Source: Falsibacillus albus
GTDB lineage: Bacteria; Bacillota; Bacilli; Bacillales; DSM-25281
Assembly: GCF_003668575.1 (NCBI RefSeq)
Contig: NZ_RCVZ01000005.1
Location: 124,001-188,000, forward strand
Direction of reading: 5' to 3'
Length of the DNA stretch: 64,000 bases
In this document: positions 25,177 to 34,414 of the stretch, one piece after another
Layout: every line of letters starts with the position of its first letter
How positions within the stretch are numbered: position 1 is the first letter of the stretch
Translations under genes and position numbers: made by a program
Notes under the pieces: generated by a model
Databases searched by the model: none
Told to the model about the DNA's origin: nothing
What the model saw: only the letters and a program-made list of their open reading frames with translations

Positions 25177-25351
25177 TCATGTTCCCTCCTTGGGAGTATG
25201 TTTCCCGAAATAGAAAGAAGAAGGAAGCGAAAGTATTGTTAAAGGTAACAAATAATGGACCTGTATCCACAGCTGCTCATGAAAATCCCTTGTCATCAAG
25301 TGCGCCGGAAATTTCTTTTCAAAAATTAGCCTATCCTTCCAAGAAAATATT
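25177..25351. other. Gene-free region between ylyA and the ileS terminator (right part of gap)
   Basis: It holds the ylyA Shine-Dalgarno (25184-25189) and presumably its promoter. I see no convincing -35/-10 pair and no gene. A plus-strand reading frame through it has no Shine-Dalgarno or family resemblance. Confidence 0.4.
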
Positions 25352-25418
25352 GTTGATTTTCGCTATAGGGTGCTGGCTTCAATTAACCTGTGATGATGAA
25401 TTTTTATCAGTTCAAACA
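25352..25418 (-). repeat. Degenerate short copy of the dispersed terminator-adjacent repeat
   Basis: GTTGATTTTCGCTATAGGG, then CTTCAATTAAC and TGATGATGAATTTTTATCAG, recall the ends and tail of the full element with the centre deleted. It ends exactly at the T run of the ileS terminator. Confidence 0.5.
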
Positions 25419-25458
25419 TAAAAAAACAGAGTGTGTATCCTTACCGGATACACACTCC
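25419..25458 (-). terminator. Intrinsic terminator of ileS
   Basis: Perfect inverted repeat GAGTGTGTATCC/GGATACACACTC with a 5-nt loop, followed on the minus strand by TGTTTTTTT. Confidence 0.92.
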
Positions 25459-25485
25459 TTCACGGTGCTTATTTGATTTCTTTTC

Positions 25486-28260
25486 TTATGCCAAATGAGA
25501 ATAGTTTTCTTTGACCACTTCTGCGCATCGCGGGCATAGTGTTGGATGAGCTGGATCCTGACCGACGTCAGGTGTCACCACCCAGCACCTTTCACACGTT
25601 TCCCCATCAGCTTTCTCGACTACGATGGATGCATTATCCAGCTTAAGCGCATGTTCTGGAGCCTCATCGACTGCACCTGCAATTTCAAAACCTGAAACGA
25701 TGAAAAGCTGCTTCAAGTTCTCTGAAATGCTCTCAAGCAATTCCTTTGTACTGCCATTGACATAAAGACGAACATAGGCTGTCAATGACTTCCCGATGAC
25801 TTTTTCATTTCGTGCTTCTTCAAGTGCTTTTAGAACGTCGTCCCTTAAATCAAGGAAACGATCCCATTTCTTCACCAATGCTTCACTATCAGGCAGATCC
25901 TTCACCTCTGGCATATCCGTCAACTGAACACTTTCTTCGGCAACGCCTGGAATGTATGGCCATACCTCATCAGTCGTATGGGAAAGAATCGGAGACAATA
26001 ACTTTGCCAATACAACCAGTGCTTCATGCAGAACAGTTTGCATGGCACGACGTTCAGGGTTGTCGGTTGCTTCGATATATAAAACATCCTTCGCAAAATC
26101 AAGGTAGAAAGAACTCAAGTCTAATGTACAGAAATTATTTACAGCATGATAGATGCTGGCAAACTCATAGTTCTCATAAGAATCATGTACATGCTTTACA
26201 AGATCATTCAATTTAACAAGCATATATTGATCCACTTCGCGAAGATTCTCATACGCGACTTTATCTTTTGTTGGATCAAAATCAGCAAGATTGCCCAAAA
26301 GGAAACGGAAAGTATTGCGGATTTTCCGATATACTTCTGCTACTTGCTTCAAGATCGGATCTGATACACGGACATCTGCTTGATAATCAACTGACGCCAC
26401 CCATAGGCGGAGAATATCTGCACCCAGCTGTTTCATGACCTTGGCAGGAACAATGACGTTGCCGAGTGATTTACTCATCTTCCGCCCATCGCCATCCAGG
26501 GCAAAGCCATGGCTCAATACACCTTTATATGGTGCCTTGCCAGTTACCGCAACACCTGTTGTCAATGAAGAGTTGAACCAACCGCGATATTGGTCTGAGC
26601 CTTCCAAGTAAAGATCGGCCGGACGTTGAAGGTCGCTGCGCTCTTCAAGCACCGCTTGATGGGAAGACCCTGAGTCGAACCATACATCCATGATATCCTG
26701 TTCTTTCGTGAACTTGCCGTTCGGACTTCCTGGATGAGTGAAACCTTCAGGCAATAAGTCTTTTGCTTCTTTTTCAAACCAAACATTTGAGCCGTGCTCA
26801 CGGAAAAGCTGCGATACATGTTCGATTGTTTCATCCGTAATGATTGAATCACCGTTCTCCGCATAGAATACCGGGATTGGCACACCCCATGCACGTTGAC
26901 GGGAGATGCACCAATCTCCTCGGTCCCTGACCATGTTAAACAACCTTGTTTCTCCCCAGGCCGGTACCCATTTCGTTTCCTTTACTGCATCCAATAATTC
27001 TTTTCTGAATTTATCGATGGACGCAAACCATTGAGCCGTCGCCCGGAAAATGACCGGTTTCTTCGTACGCCAATCATGTGGATAGGAGTGTGTGATGAAT
27101 TTTAATTTGAGTAATGCACCTGCTTCTTCAAGTTTTTGAGTAATAGGTTTATTCGCCTCATCATAGAACATTCCCTCAAAACCAGGTGCTTCAGCCGTCA
27201 TGACCCCTTTATCATCTACTGGGCAGAGGACTTCCAATCCATACTGTTTTCCGACGAGGAAGTCATCTTCCCCATGACCCGGCGCAGTGTGAACACAGCC
27301 CGTACCTGAATCAGTTGTTACGTGCTCTCCTAAAATGACAAGGGATTCACGCTCATACAATGGATGCTTAGTAGTGATCCGTTCCAGCTCGGAGCCTTTT
27401 ACCGTTTTTTCAATGGATGGATTTTCCCATTCCAGCTCGGATGTCACGTTCTCCAATAATTCTTTCGCAACGACATACTTTTGGCCATTTTCGTTCACGA
27501 CAACATAGTCAAGATCTTTATGGACCGCAATTCCCAAATTCGCAGGAATGGTCCACGGGGTCGTCGTCCAGATGATCATTTTCGTCCCGGCCTCAAGGAC
27601 GTTCTTGCCATCTTTCACATCAAAGCCGACGTAGATGGAAGGTGATCGTTTGTCCTGGTATTCAATCTCAGCTTCTGCCAATGCAGATTCACTGGAAGGG
27701 GACCAATACACCGGCTTTAGCCCCTTATAGATATAGCCCTTTTTAGCCATATCCCCAAATACCTTGATTTGTTGTGCTTCATAACGTGGTTCCAGTGTAA
27801 TATAAGGGTTGAACCAATCTCCTCTTACACCTAGACGCATAAACTGCTCGCGCTGGCTGTCAACTTGCTCATAGGCATATTCCGCACATAGCTTCCTGAA
27901 TTCAGCCACAGTCATTTCTTTTCGCTTGACCCCTTTATTCGTCAAAGCCTGTTCGATTGGCAATCCGTGGGTATCCCATCCAGGCACATAAGGTGCAGAA
28001 TATCCGCTCATCGATTTATATCTTACGATAAAGTCCTTCAATACCTTATTCAAGGCATGCCCCATATGGATGTCGCCATTTGCATATGGAGGTCCATCAT
28101 GTAAAACAAAAAGCGGACGTTCCTTCGTTCTTTCTTGGACTTTTTGATATATGTTCATCTCTTCCCACTTCGCTTGAAGCTCAGGCTCTCTTTTTGGAAG
28201 ATTGCCGCGCATAGGAAAATCAGTCTTTGGCATTAGTAAAGTATCTTTATATTCCATCAT
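25486..28260 (-). CDS. ileS: Isoleucyl-tRNA synthetase
   Basis: A 924-aa class I synthetase. HIGH motif in GDIHMGHA (62-69), KMSKS in [12 protein letters not shown] near residue 600, the CP1 editing domain between, and C-terminal zinc cysteines CERCW and CPRC. Two consecutive ATGs (28260 and 28257) follow AAGGAGG; either may be used. Expression is controlled by a T-box leader. Confidence 0.97.
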   Translation of the reverse strand: MMEYKDTLLMPKTDFPMRGNLPKREPELQAKWEEMNIYQKVQERTKERPLFVLHDGPPYANGDIHMGHALNKVLKDFIVRYKSMSGYSAPYVPGWDTHGLPIEQALTNKGVKRKEMTVAEFRKLCAEYAYEQVDSQREQFMRLGVRGDWFNPYITLEPRYEAQQIKVFGDMAKKGYIYKGLKPVYWSPSSESALAEAEIEYQDKRSPSIYVGFDVKDGKNVLEAGTKMIIWTTTPWTIPANLGIAVHKDLDYVVVNENGQKYVVAKELLENVTSELEWENPSIEKTVKGSELERITTKHPLYERESLVILGEHVTTDSGTGCVHTAPGHGEDDFLVGKQYGLEVLCPVDDKGVMTAEAPGFEGMFYDEANKPITQKLEEAGALLKLKFITHSYPHDWRTKKPVIFRATAQWFASIDKFRKELLDAVKETKWVPAWGETRLFNMVRDRGDWCISRQRAWGVPIPVFYAENGDSIITDETIEHVSQLFREHGSNVWFEKEAKDLLPEGFTHPGSPNGKFTKEQDIMDVWFDSGSSHQAVLEERSDLQRPADLYLEGSDQYRGWFNSSLTTGVAVTGKAPYKGVLSHGFALDGDGRKMSKSLGNVIVPAKVMKQLGADILRLWVASVDYQADVRVSDPILKQVAEVYRKIRNTFRFLLGNLADFDPTKDKVAYENLREVDQYMLVKLNDLVKHVHDSYENYEFASIYHAVNNFCTLDLSSFYLDFAKDVLYIEATDNPERRAMQTVLHEALVVLAKLLSPILSHTTDEVWPYIPGVAEESVQLTDMPEVKDLPDSEALVKKWDRFLDLRDDVLKALEEARNEKVIGKSLTAYVRLYVNGSTKELLESISENLKQLFIVSGFEIAGAVDEAPEHALKLDNASIVVEKADGETCERCWVVTPDVGQDPAHPTLCPRCAEVVKENYSHLA

Positions 28261-28346
28261 CTTTCCTCCTTAACAATTTAAAAACATTCTGCTGTTATAA
28301 ATACATGATTTCCACCATCGGGAAAAATAATGGCTCTTTTTGCAAA

Positions 28347-28431
28347 GTTGATTACCACCCGCTTCAATCAAAATCACATGGTGACTTTTCAAGTGTTGAA
28401 AACGACAATCTTTTAGAAAAAAAGCCAAAAT
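28347..28431 (-). repeat. Degenerate copy of the dispersed terminator-adjacent repeat in the ileS leader
   Basis: GTTGATT, CCCGCTTCAATCA, ACATGGTGACTTTTCAAG, AAAACGACAATCTTTTAG and AAGCCAAAATAAAA align in order with the ends and tail of copy 2. It lies between the T-box terminator and the ileS start codon, so it would be part of the mRNA when transcription reads through. Confidence 0.5.
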
Positions 28432-28719
28432 AAAAAACCTTCTCATCCCCAAAAGGGACGAGAAGGTTTTTTCCCGTGGTACCACCCTAATAGATAAAGC
28501 ACAGGGCTTTATCCACTCTGACATTCGTATCGTGAATGACTCGCCCTCATTACTGGCTTCTTCAGCGTTCATATCAGGCACTCAAGGGTGATTTTCCCAA
28601 ACCTTGCTTATACCGGGCTTCCACCAATTCTCCGGCTCGCTGGCGTTGAAAACGCATATAAGTTGATAAGGATGGTACTGTCCCTCTCATCGTATTCCAT
28701 AATAGTAGAAAGTATTTGT
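28432..28719 (-). promoter_or_regulatory. T-box riboswitch (isoleucine) upstream of ileS
   Basis: On the minus strand the T-box AGGGTGGTACCACG (28475-28488) is followed by the terminator ACCTTCTCGTCCC/GGGGATGAGAAGGT with a T run (28432-28467). Upstream lies a long structured stem I region. A candidate AUC specifier is at 28590-28592 (GGAAAATCACC). Uncharged tRNA-Ile would stabilise the antiterminator and allow ileS transcription. Confidence 0.93.
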
Positions 28720-28725
28720 TAGTAA

Positions 28726-28755
28726 ATTATATGTGAACACGTTTCAATTCGTCAA
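28726..28755 (-). promoter_or_regulatory. SigmaA promoter of the ileS T-box leader
   Basis: TTGACG (28750-28755) and TATAAT (28726-28731) with an 18-bp spacer on the minus strand. The -35 overlaps the divIVA stop codon. Predicted start near 28719. Confidence 0.75.
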
Positions 28756-29264
28756 GTCAATGTATCTTCTTGCAGCACCTTAAGCTCGGATGCATCGATT
28801 TCAAATTCCATTAGTTTGTCCCAATCATCGTTCTTTAGCATGTCCAATTGAGCTTCAATCAGCATTTTGAATCGTGTGCGGAATACTTTGGATTGTTTTT
28901 TCAAATCCTCGATTTCAATGGCAATCTTCCTTGCTTTTGAAAGCGACTCGTTCACGATTCGGTCTGCATTCTTTTCTGCTTCTTTAATAATTAGCTTTGA
29001 TTCTTTTTGTGCATGCCTTCTTACTTCTTCGGCTGCTTCTTGTGCGACAACAATCGATTTGTTCAATGTTTCTTCAATATTTGTGAAATGACCTAAACGC
29101 TCATGCATAGATTCAAGCTTTTCTTCTAATTCCTTTTTTTCACGAATAAGCAATTCATAATCTTTTATGACCTGATCAAGAAACTCATTTACCTCGTCTT
29201 CGTCATACCCTCGAAATCCTTTGCTGAATTCTTTATTATGTATATCCAACGGTGTTAAAGGCAT
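28752..29264 (-). CDS. divIVA: Cell-division initiation protein DivIVA
   Basis: A 170-aa coiled-coil protein that recognises negatively curved membrane at septa and poles, recruits MinJ/MinCD and holds the chromosome at the pole in sporulation. The N-terminal membrane-binding domain PLTPLDIHNKEF...FRGYDEDEVNEFLD is typical, followed by two coiled-coil segments. The ATG has a clear GGAGG box. It is downstream of ylmH. Confidence 0.96.
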   Translation of the reverse strand: MPLTPLDIHNKEFSKGFRGYDEDEVNEFLDQVIKDYELLIREKKELEEKLESMHERLGHFTNIEETLNKSIVVAQEAAEEVRRHAQKESKLIIKEAEKNADRIVNESLSKARKIAIEIEDLKKQSKVFRTRFKMLIEAQLDMLKNDDWDKLMEFEIDASELKVLQEDTLT

Positions 29265-29356
29265 GCTGCCACCTCCACTAAATCATCTGCTCATATTTGT
29301 TTTAATTATACTGATATTTCGACAGTTTGTGGGCAAAATCCTTCAATTTTCTAAAA

Positions 29357-30133
29357 TTATTTCAAAACTCCTACGACGATTCTCCATTTTTCTTTTTTTG
29401 TCATGCCTTCAATCGACATAATTTTGCTTCTGCCAAAGCCCCGTGCAGAAATGATATCCCCTGCCTCACACTGAAACGCCCCCTGTTCGACGACCCGCCA
29501 ATTCACCTTGACCTGCCCGGCCTTTATTAATGCCTGAACCTTTTGGCGTGAACTATTGGTCACCGATGAAAGAACGGCGTCCAGTCGCAATGAGCTTACG
29601 GTAGTCTGGGACTCCTTCCATTCCTCGGTTGAGGTGGACAAATCCGCCCACTCAATATTCTTAATTTCTATCTTCGTTTTTCCAACGTGTGTAAATTGCA
29701 TTTGCAGATAATCGGCGATCTCTTTGGCAAAAACAAGCTGAATATTTTCTGGTGTCACAAGTATATCCCCAAACTTGTCGCGTCGAACCCCCAATGACAT
29801 GATGCTTCCTAAAATTTGACGATGATCCAATCTTACAAATTTCTTTGGATAGACGATTTCTGCCAAACCGAGAGAAAAATCTGCTTCTTGTGGTTCATAA
29901 TAGGAAGGATAAATAATGGCGCGCTTTCTTTCAGAATAAGCACTGCCGCCATTAAAGCGTACGAATATTTCTTGATTTTTACCAAGTAAAGATTCAGTGA
30001 TTTTTTGCTGCCTCGGATCAAGGAAGTCCGTTAGCTTCGGGGAGTAGCTGTCTTCGACGAATTGCCTCCATTCCATCACCTGATCGACGAATTCTCTTTC
30101 CTCGGGACGAAAATGTTGATAAAGACTGTTCAT
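29357..30133 (-). CDS. ylmH: S4-domain RNA-binding protein YlmH (RqcP paralogue)
   Basis: A 258-aa protein with a C-terminal S4 domain (LDAVLSSVTNSSRQKVQALIKAGQVKVNW) and a conserved N-terminal region. YlmH binds 50S subunits and has been reported as a second RqcP-like factor in alanine-tailing ribosome quality control; rqcH is in the same window. Start MNSLYQHFRPEE is preceded by AAAGGA; an upstream in-frame ATG adds five residues. Confidence 0.9.
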   Translation of the reverse strand: MNSLYQHFRPEEREFVDQVMEWRQFVEDSYSPKLTDFLDPRQQKITESLLGKNQEIFVRFNGGSAYSERKRAIIYPSYYEPQEADFSLGLAEIVYPKKFVRLDHRQILGSIMSLGVRRDKFGDILVTPENIQLVFAKEIADYLQMQFTHVGKTKIEIKNIEWADLSTSTEEWKESQTTVSSLRLDAVLSSVTNSSRQKVQALIKAGQVKVNWRVVEQGAFQCEAGDIISARGFGRSKIMSIEGMTKKEKWRIVVGVLK

Positions 30134-30171
30134 AATTTTTCCTTTCATGCCTCATTGAATTCTAAATCAAT

Positions 30172-30211
30172 AAAGGGTGAATCTCTACTAGTTGTAGATC
30201 ATCACCCTTTT
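30172..30211. promoter_or_regulatory. Long hairpin between ylmG and ylmH
   Basis: AAAGGGTGA and TCACCCTTT, with inner ATCTAC/GTAGAGAT, form an almost continuous hairpin of about 40 nt. It lacks a good T run on the coding strand, so it may be an mRNA processing or stability element rather than a terminator. Confidence 0.5.
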
Positions 30212-30242
30212 CCTGTTAGTTCCGTTCATTACTCTTCCGTAC

Positions 30243-30521
30243 TTACATTGTCCAATGAATCAGCTGGAATATCCCCTGCCTTGCAAGGTTCAATACAATA
30301 AAGGCAACGATCGGAGAAATATCGATCATTCCAAGCGGGGGCACGATCCTTCTGAACGGCTCTAAATAAGGCTCGCAGATTTTCGTCAATACCCTGCCAA
30401 TGCTCGTATCCCTCGCATTAGGGAACCAAGACATCAATATGTAGATAATCAATGCCCAAGAGTAAATTTCAATTATGTCTCCTAAAATAACCAATACCCA
30501 TGCCATTTGTTTTATGACCAC
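30243..30521 (-). CDS. ylmG: YggT-family membrane protein YlmG
   Basis: A 92-aa protein with two hydrophobic segments and the YggT motif [17 protein letters not shown] followed by [23 protein letters not shown]. The family is linked to membrane organisation and, in the dcw-adjacent cluster, to division. It overlaps the sepF 3' end by 10 nt. Confidence 0.9.
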   Translation of the reverse strand: MVIKQMAWVLVILGDIIEIYSWALIIYILMSWFPNARDTSIGRVLTKICEPYLEPFRRIVPPLGMIDISPIVAFIVLNLARQGIFQLIHWTM

Positions 30522-30967
30522 CTCGTATCATCTATATCTGCTTCAGAAAATAATTCCGAAATGTTGCCTGATACCTCCACATTATCCGGCGTACAAAGGA
30601 AAATATTTGAACCAATCCGTTGAATGTCTCCGCCGATTGCATAGACTGTGCCACTTAAAAAATCGACGATCCGTTTAGCTTGATCGTGCTGGATTCGCTG
30701 CAGGTTGACGACGACGGCCCGTCTGTTTTTTAAATGGTCAGCAATTTCCTGTGCTTCTGCGTACACTCTTGGTTCAATTAAAACGACTTTGGATGCCTTT
30801 TGTACACTTTGGAGGCTCACGATGTTCTGTTTGTTCGTCACTGGCTGTTTGACAGGTTTGCTTGCTTCTACCTCTTCTTCTTCCATCATTTCTTCTTCCA
30901 TATCATCATATTCATCATCGAGCAGAAAAAATGTTTTAAATTTTGATTTTAATCCCACTTCCAACAC
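30512..30967 (-). CDS. sepF: Cell division protein SepF
   Basis: A 151-aa FtsZ-anchoring protein. An N-terminal amphipathic helix ([14 protein letters not shown]) binds membrane; a very acidic linker ([12 protein letters not shown]) follows; the C-terminal domain ([19 protein letters not shown]) polymerises and binds FtsZ. It aligns Z-ring filaments with the septum. Typical length for Bacillus. Confidence 0.96.
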   Translation of the reverse strand: MLEVGLKSKFKTFFLLDDEYDDMEEEMMEEEEVEASKPVKQPVTNKQNIVSLQSVQKASKVVLIEPRVYAEAQEIADHLKNRRAVVVNLQRIQHDQAKRIVDFLSGTVYAIGGDIQRIGSNIFLCTPDNVEVSGNISELFSEADIDDTRWS

Positions 30968-30970
30968 CTC

Positions 30971-31648
30971 CTATGAGTTTTCGCCAACCAAGGATGTCCC
31001 TATCCGTATAAATGTGGCACCTTCTTCGATGGCAATTTGAAAATCATTAGACATACCCATTGATAGTTCCTCACAAGGTGCATTAGCTAATTGCAGCTTT
31101 TTGATGGCTGTCTGAATGTCCTTTAATTGAGCAAAACATTTTCTTATTTCATCTCTGTCCTCCGAAAATGGAGCCATCGTCATCAAACCGACAATGGATA
31201 TATTGGGAAAATCCATAAGCTGTTCCACAAAATTTATTACATCCTCCGGATCCAAACCATGCTTTGATTCTTCACCTGAGGTATTTACCTGGACAAAACA
31301 TTTCATCGGCTTGTCCGCTCGCTTATTAATTTCTTTGGCTAATGAAAGACGGTCAAGTGAATGTATGTATTGAACTTTATTAATGATATTTTTCACTTTT
31401 CTTGTTTGGAGGGACCCGATAAAGTGCCAAATCGGCCCTTCCCCAAGTGCATCCCATTTTTCCAAGAGTCCATCATCCCTATTTTCACCCAAGTTTTTCA
31501 ACCCTGCGGACAATGCTTCCTTTGCTCTTTCTACGGAAACATATTTCGTTACAGCAATAATCTCAATTTCTCCGGGATTTCTTCCGGAACGTCTGCATGC
31601 TTCATCTATTTCCTCTTGTATGACTGCCATTTTGTCTGTTACCTTCAT
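30971..31648 (-). CDS. ylmE: PLP homeostasis protein YlmE (YggS/PROSC family)
   Basis: A 225-aa protein with an alanine-racemase-like barrel that binds pyridoxal phosphate. The PLP lysine is in [10 protein letters not shown], and [12 protein letters not shown] and HGLDPED are conserved. It probably buffers free PLP. Start [10 protein letters not shown] has AAAGGAG inside the ylmD 3' end; upstream in-frame starts lie within ylmD. Confidence 0.93.
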   Translation of the reverse strand: MKVTDKMAVIQEEIDEACRRSGRNPGEIEIIAVTKYVSVERAKEALSAGLKNLGENRDDGLLEKWDALGEGPIWHFIGSLQTRKVKNIINKVQYIHSLDRLSLAKEINKRADKPMKCFVQVNTSGEESKHGLDPEDVINFVEQLMDFPNISIVGLMTMAPFSEDRDEIRKCFAQLKDIQTAIKKLQLANAPCEELSMGMSNDFQIAIEEGATFIRIGTSLVGENS

Positions 31649-31653
31649 TGATG

Positions 31654-32475
31654 TCAATCTCCTTTCCAGCCGATAAAACTCAACATTCTGCCCGTACTTC
31701 CACCGTCTTTCCGATGTGAAAAGAAGTGCTTTGAATGACAGCTTGTACAATAATTTGTACTCATTATGTTTCGGGCTGGAATACCTGATTTTTCCAAGAT
31801 GATTCTGTTCATCTTTTTGAGATCCAATGCATATTGAGCGAAGCTGATTTCATTATAGGGCTTTTGATCGCTGACTTCTAGCCATTTTTCAATTTCTTTT
31901 ATTACATTATCATCAACAATATAACAATCTTGACAGATGGATGGTCCGATCATGACCTGGATCTTCTCCTTGTTGATTCCATGTTTTTCCCACTGAAGGA
32001 TCATCTCAGCCGCAATCCCTTTTACCGTACCTTTCCAGCCGGCATGGGCGATGCCGATCATCCGGCTATCCGGTTCGATAAAATAAACCGGGACGCAATC
32101 AGCGAAGCATAAAGTGAGCAGAAGTCCTTCAACGCATGTATACAGGCCGTCCGTGTCCTTTATGCTTGAAGCATAGTCAAGAGAGCCTTTTCCTCGATCA
32201 TCTTTCCCAATTTGCTGAATGTGGCTGCCATGGGTTTGTTCAGCACCTACCCAATGATCCACCGGTAATCCGATCGAGGAGGAAAGGGTCTTTCGGTTTT
32301 CTGCCACAAGCTCCAGGTGATCTCCCACATGGAAGCCGCAGTTGAGCCCTTCATAGGCTCCTTGGCTATGTCCGCCAATCCTTGTTGAAAACCCGGCGGT
32401 CAGGCCGTTATATTTCCCAGTCCATTCTTTGATTCCGTAGAATTCTGTACTTTCCTGTACAAATGGTTCACTCAT
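31654..32475 (-). CDS. ylmD: Peptidoglycan editing factor / multicopper-fold purine nucleoside phosphorylase (YlmD)
   Basis: A 273-aa DUF152/laccase-domain protein with metal-ligand motifs H...[25 protein letters not shown] and a C-terminal [14 protein letters not shown]. coli YfiH is reported to edit wrongly incorporated residues in peptidoglycan precursors, and other members act on purine nucleosides. I chose ATG at 32475, 9 nt after GGAGG; TTG at 32481 is also in frame. Confidence 0.9.
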   Translation of the reverse strand: MSEPFVQESTEFYGIKEWTGKYNGLTAGFSTRIGGHSQGAYEGLNCGFHVGDHLELVAENRKTLSSSIGLPVDHWVGAEQTHGSHIQQIGKDDRGKGSLDYASSIKDTDGLYTCVEGLLLTLCFADCVPVYFIEPDSRMIGIAHAGWKGTVKGIAAEMILQWEKHGINKEKIQVMIGPSICQDCYIVDDNVIKEIEKWLEVSDQKPYNEISFAQYALDLKKMNRIILEKSGIPARNIMSTNYCTSCHSKHFFSHRKDGGSTGRMLSFIGWKGD

Positions 32476-32542
32476 TACCAAGGTCCTCCATTTGTTTTTC
32501 TCTAGTTTAACACAAGAGACAGGGAAAGGTCAGCTCTTATCA

Positions 32543-32815
32543 CTATTTAGGTTCCTGCAGCTGCTGCTGGGAATACTTTTGATCCTTGAAGCGTACAAGA
32601 ATAACATCGGTTCCGATTTTTACAATATTATTCCAAGGGACGACCACATCCTCTTCCTTTCCAAAAAAACCGAGCAATTTCCCTCCTGTCCCGATTACGA
32701 TGGCTTCAATTTTTCCAGTATCCAAATTAATTTCTATATCTGCGATATTCCCAAGTTTTTTTCCGTCAGAAATATTCACGACATCTTTTATCTGGAATTC
32801 AGATATTCTTACCAT
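32543..32815 (-). CDS. ylmC: YlmC/YmxH family sporulation-associated PRC-barrel protein
   Basis: A 90-aa PRC-barrel domain protein (RISEFQIKDVVNISDGKKLGNI near the start and VPWNNIVKIGTDVILV near the end). Members are small cytoplasmic proteins found beside sigG in spore formers; their function is not known. Separate from ylmD by about 70 nt. Confidence 0.88.
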   Translation of the reverse strand: MVRISEFQIKDVVNISDGKKLGNIADIEINLDTGKIEAIVIGTGGKLLGFFGKEEDVVVPWNNIVKIGTDVILVRFKDQKYSQQQLQEPK

Positions 32816-32901
32816 CTTTATTACTCTCCCCTCAAATGAATCTTCTCTAACTACTATATGCTTCCGGAGTGTAAAATGATGATAAGCGTCTAGAACGTTT
32901 A

Positions 32902-32928
32902 AAAGCCAGCTGGAAGACAGCTGGCTGG
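32902..32928 (-). terminator. Probable terminator of sigG
   Basis: AGCCAGCTG-TCTT-CCAGCTGGCT hairpin followed by TTTTAAACG on the minus strand, directly after the sigG stop codon. The T run is short. Confidence 0.6.
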
Positions 32929-32931
32929 TGT

Positions 32932-33708
32932 TTATTGAATATTTTTGTTCATTTGTTTGATTGCAGCTTTCTCAAGCCGCGACACTTGAGCTTGTGAGAT
33001 GCCGATTTCTTCTGCCACTTCCATTTGTGTTTTACCTTGGAAGAATCGCTTGCGAATGATCATTTTTTCCCTTTCATTCAACCTTCTCATGCCCTCTTTT
33101 AAAGCAATTTCCTCAATCCATTGGATATCCTTGTTTTTCTCATCGCTCAATTGATCCATCACAAAGATCGGATCACCACCATCATTATAAATGGGTTCGA
33201 ACAATGATACAGGGTCCTGAATGGCATCAAGTGCAAAAACCACTTCTTCATGGGCAACATCAAGCACTCTGGCAATTTCCTCAGCGGTCGGCTCTCTAGA
33301 TGTCTCACTCATTAGCCGCTCCCTTACTTGCAGTGCCTTATACGCAATGTCTCTTAAGCTGCGGGAAACCCGTATTGGATTATTATCCCTCAGATAACGG
33401 CGAATCTCACCGATGATCATCGGGACAGCGTAGGTGGAAAATTTCACATTTTGGCTCAAATCGAAATTATCTATGGATTTCATGAGTCCGATACAGCCTA
33501 CTTGAAATAAGTCGTCCACAAATTCCCCACGGTTGTTAAACCTTTGGATAACGCTCAAGACTAATCGTAAATTTCCATTTACTAATTTTTCTCTTGCTGA
33601 AAGTTCTCCAGACTGCATTTGCTTGAAGAGTTCTCTCATTTCCTCATTTTTAAGGACTGGAAGCTTAGATGTGTCAACACCGCATATTTCTACTTTATTA
33701 CGCGTCAA
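32932..33708 (-). CDS. sigG: RNA polymerase sporulation sigma factor SigmaG (late forespore)
   Basis: A 258-aa sigma-70 factor nearly identical to B. subtilis SigmaG (260 aa). Region 2 has DLFQVGCIGLMKSIDNFD; region 4 ends with the helix-turn-helix MEVAEEIGISQAQVSRLEKAA. It drives late forespore genes. The start is TTG with GGAGGG 7 nt upstream; the N-terminus TRNKVEICGVDTSKLPVL matches the family. A SigmaF-type promoter lies upstream. Here sigG is separated from sigE by 0.7 kb of repeat-rich DNA. Confidence 0.97.
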   Translation of the reverse strand: MTRNKVEICGVDTSKLPVLKNEEMRELFKQMQSGELSAREKLVNGNLRLVLSVIQRFNNRGEFVDDLFQVGCIGLMKSIDNFDLSQNVKFSTYAVPMIIGEIRRYLRDNNPIRVSRSLRDIAYKALQVRERLMSETSREPTAEEIARVLDVAHEEVVFALDAIQDPVSLFEPIYNDGGDPIFVMDQLSDEKNKDIQWIEEIALKEGMRRLNEREKMIIRKRFFQGKTQMEVAEEIGISQAQVSRLEKAAIKQMNKNIQ

Positions 33709-33746
33709 GTATTTTCCCTCCTATCAGGAGCTGCTGTTACAAAGTT

Positions 33747-33775
33747 AAGTATCTCCTTGGGAGGGAAATTTATGC
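33747..33775 (-). promoter_or_regulatory. Candidate SigmaF promoter of sigG
   Basis: GCATA (33771-33775) fits the SigmaF/G -35 (GYWTA), and GGAGATACTT (33747-33756) fits the SigmaF -10 (GGnnAnAnTR) except the last base. The spacer is 14 bp. In B. subtilis sigG is first transcribed by SigmaF in the forespore, which agrees. Confidence 0.6.
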
Positions 33776-34029
33776 ACGAAGCTATTCCATTTCACACTGT
33801 CAATTCGTCCATTTTATGTAAAAACCTAGTCATATCAAGTAATGAATCCTCTAATTTTTTTATAATTTTTTTCGCCGTAATGGTTCTTGCTAATAATCCA
33901 ATGTATAGTTCGATATCCGCCCGTTATCCGCACCTCCGGCTCGAATCCACATTAGATGGCGAAATGACGTTTCACAAGTCTTTTGTGAATATATCTTTCC
34001 TAATTCTACCTTGGTAAAATTTGTTGCTT
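33776..34029. other. Gene-free spacer between the sigG promoter and repeat copy 3
   Basis: Mostly AT-rich, with a short GC-rich island at about 33920-33960 (CCGCCCGTTATCCGCACCTCCGG). Minus-strand frames crossing it (75 and 62 codons) lack a Shine-Dalgarno and any known motif and run into the repeat. I see no gene. Confidence 0.4.
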
Positions 34030-34249
34030 TCATGAGGTCGTTCGATGTTGGCACACGACGTGCCGAACTTAATCGAACAACCGCCCAACCTCTCCTCACT
34101 CCGCTGCGGGGTCTCACCTTGTCCGCTAATCCATCCGGAGTCTCGCACCTTCCGCTGCAATCAACTTCATTTGATGATTCTTTTAAGAAAAACTGTTTAA
34201 ACCGACAATCATATATAAAACAGCTTCACCAGAACATCTCAATCTTTTT
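34030..34249 (-). repeat. Dispersed terminator-adjacent repeat, copy 3 (extended form)
   Basis: The core GCTGCGGGGTCTC...ATCCGGAGTCTCGC and end CAATCAAC (to 34165) match copy 2, with tail TTGATGATTCTTTTAAG and ACCGACAATC. To the left is an extra module (GTTGGCACA, GTGCCGAACTTAATCGAAC) that is shared with copy 4 only. It abuts the sigE terminator. Confidence 0.7.
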
Positions 34250-34302
34250 TAAAAAATAATAGGACCCCTAAAAGTATCGATACTTTCAGGAAATCCTATT
34301 TT
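34250..34302 (-). terminator. Intrinsic terminator of the spoIIGA-sigE operon
   Basis: AATAGGA...CCTgAAAGTATC and GATACTTTtAGG...TCCTATT form a long hairpin, followed by ATTTTTT on the minus strand. It separates sigE from sigG. Confidence 0.85.
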
Positions 34303-34379
34303 GTCGATATAGAAAATAAAGATTAGCCTTACTCGATTATTGCTTAGTCCAAGAAAAATTCGAACCCCAATTTTCCCTT

Positions 34380-34413
34380 CTCTTCGCCTCTGTTCGAGCC
34401 GGCTCCGCTTTTC
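34380..34413 (-). repeat. Second copy of the structured-element head, directly after sigE
   Basis: On the minus strand, starting one base after the sigE stop codon, 33 nt match the head at 8806-8838 at 29 positions, including AAAAGCGGAG and CAGAGGCGAAGAG. It lies in the sigE 3' untranslated region before the terminator. Confidence 0.65.
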
Positions 34414-34414
34414 T

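Noticed and set aside
25101-25421. 106-codon plus-strand frame between ylyA and ileS
   Set aside because: Overlaps ylyA antisense and a repeat remnant; no start signals.
33920-33960. tRNA-like or riboswitch-like GC-rich patch upstream of sigG
   Set aside because: No cloverleaf or known riboswitch core could be formed by eye.
33890-34117. 75-codon frame upstream of sigG
   Set aside because: Runs through dispersed repeat copy 3; no Shine-Dalgarno or recognised domain.
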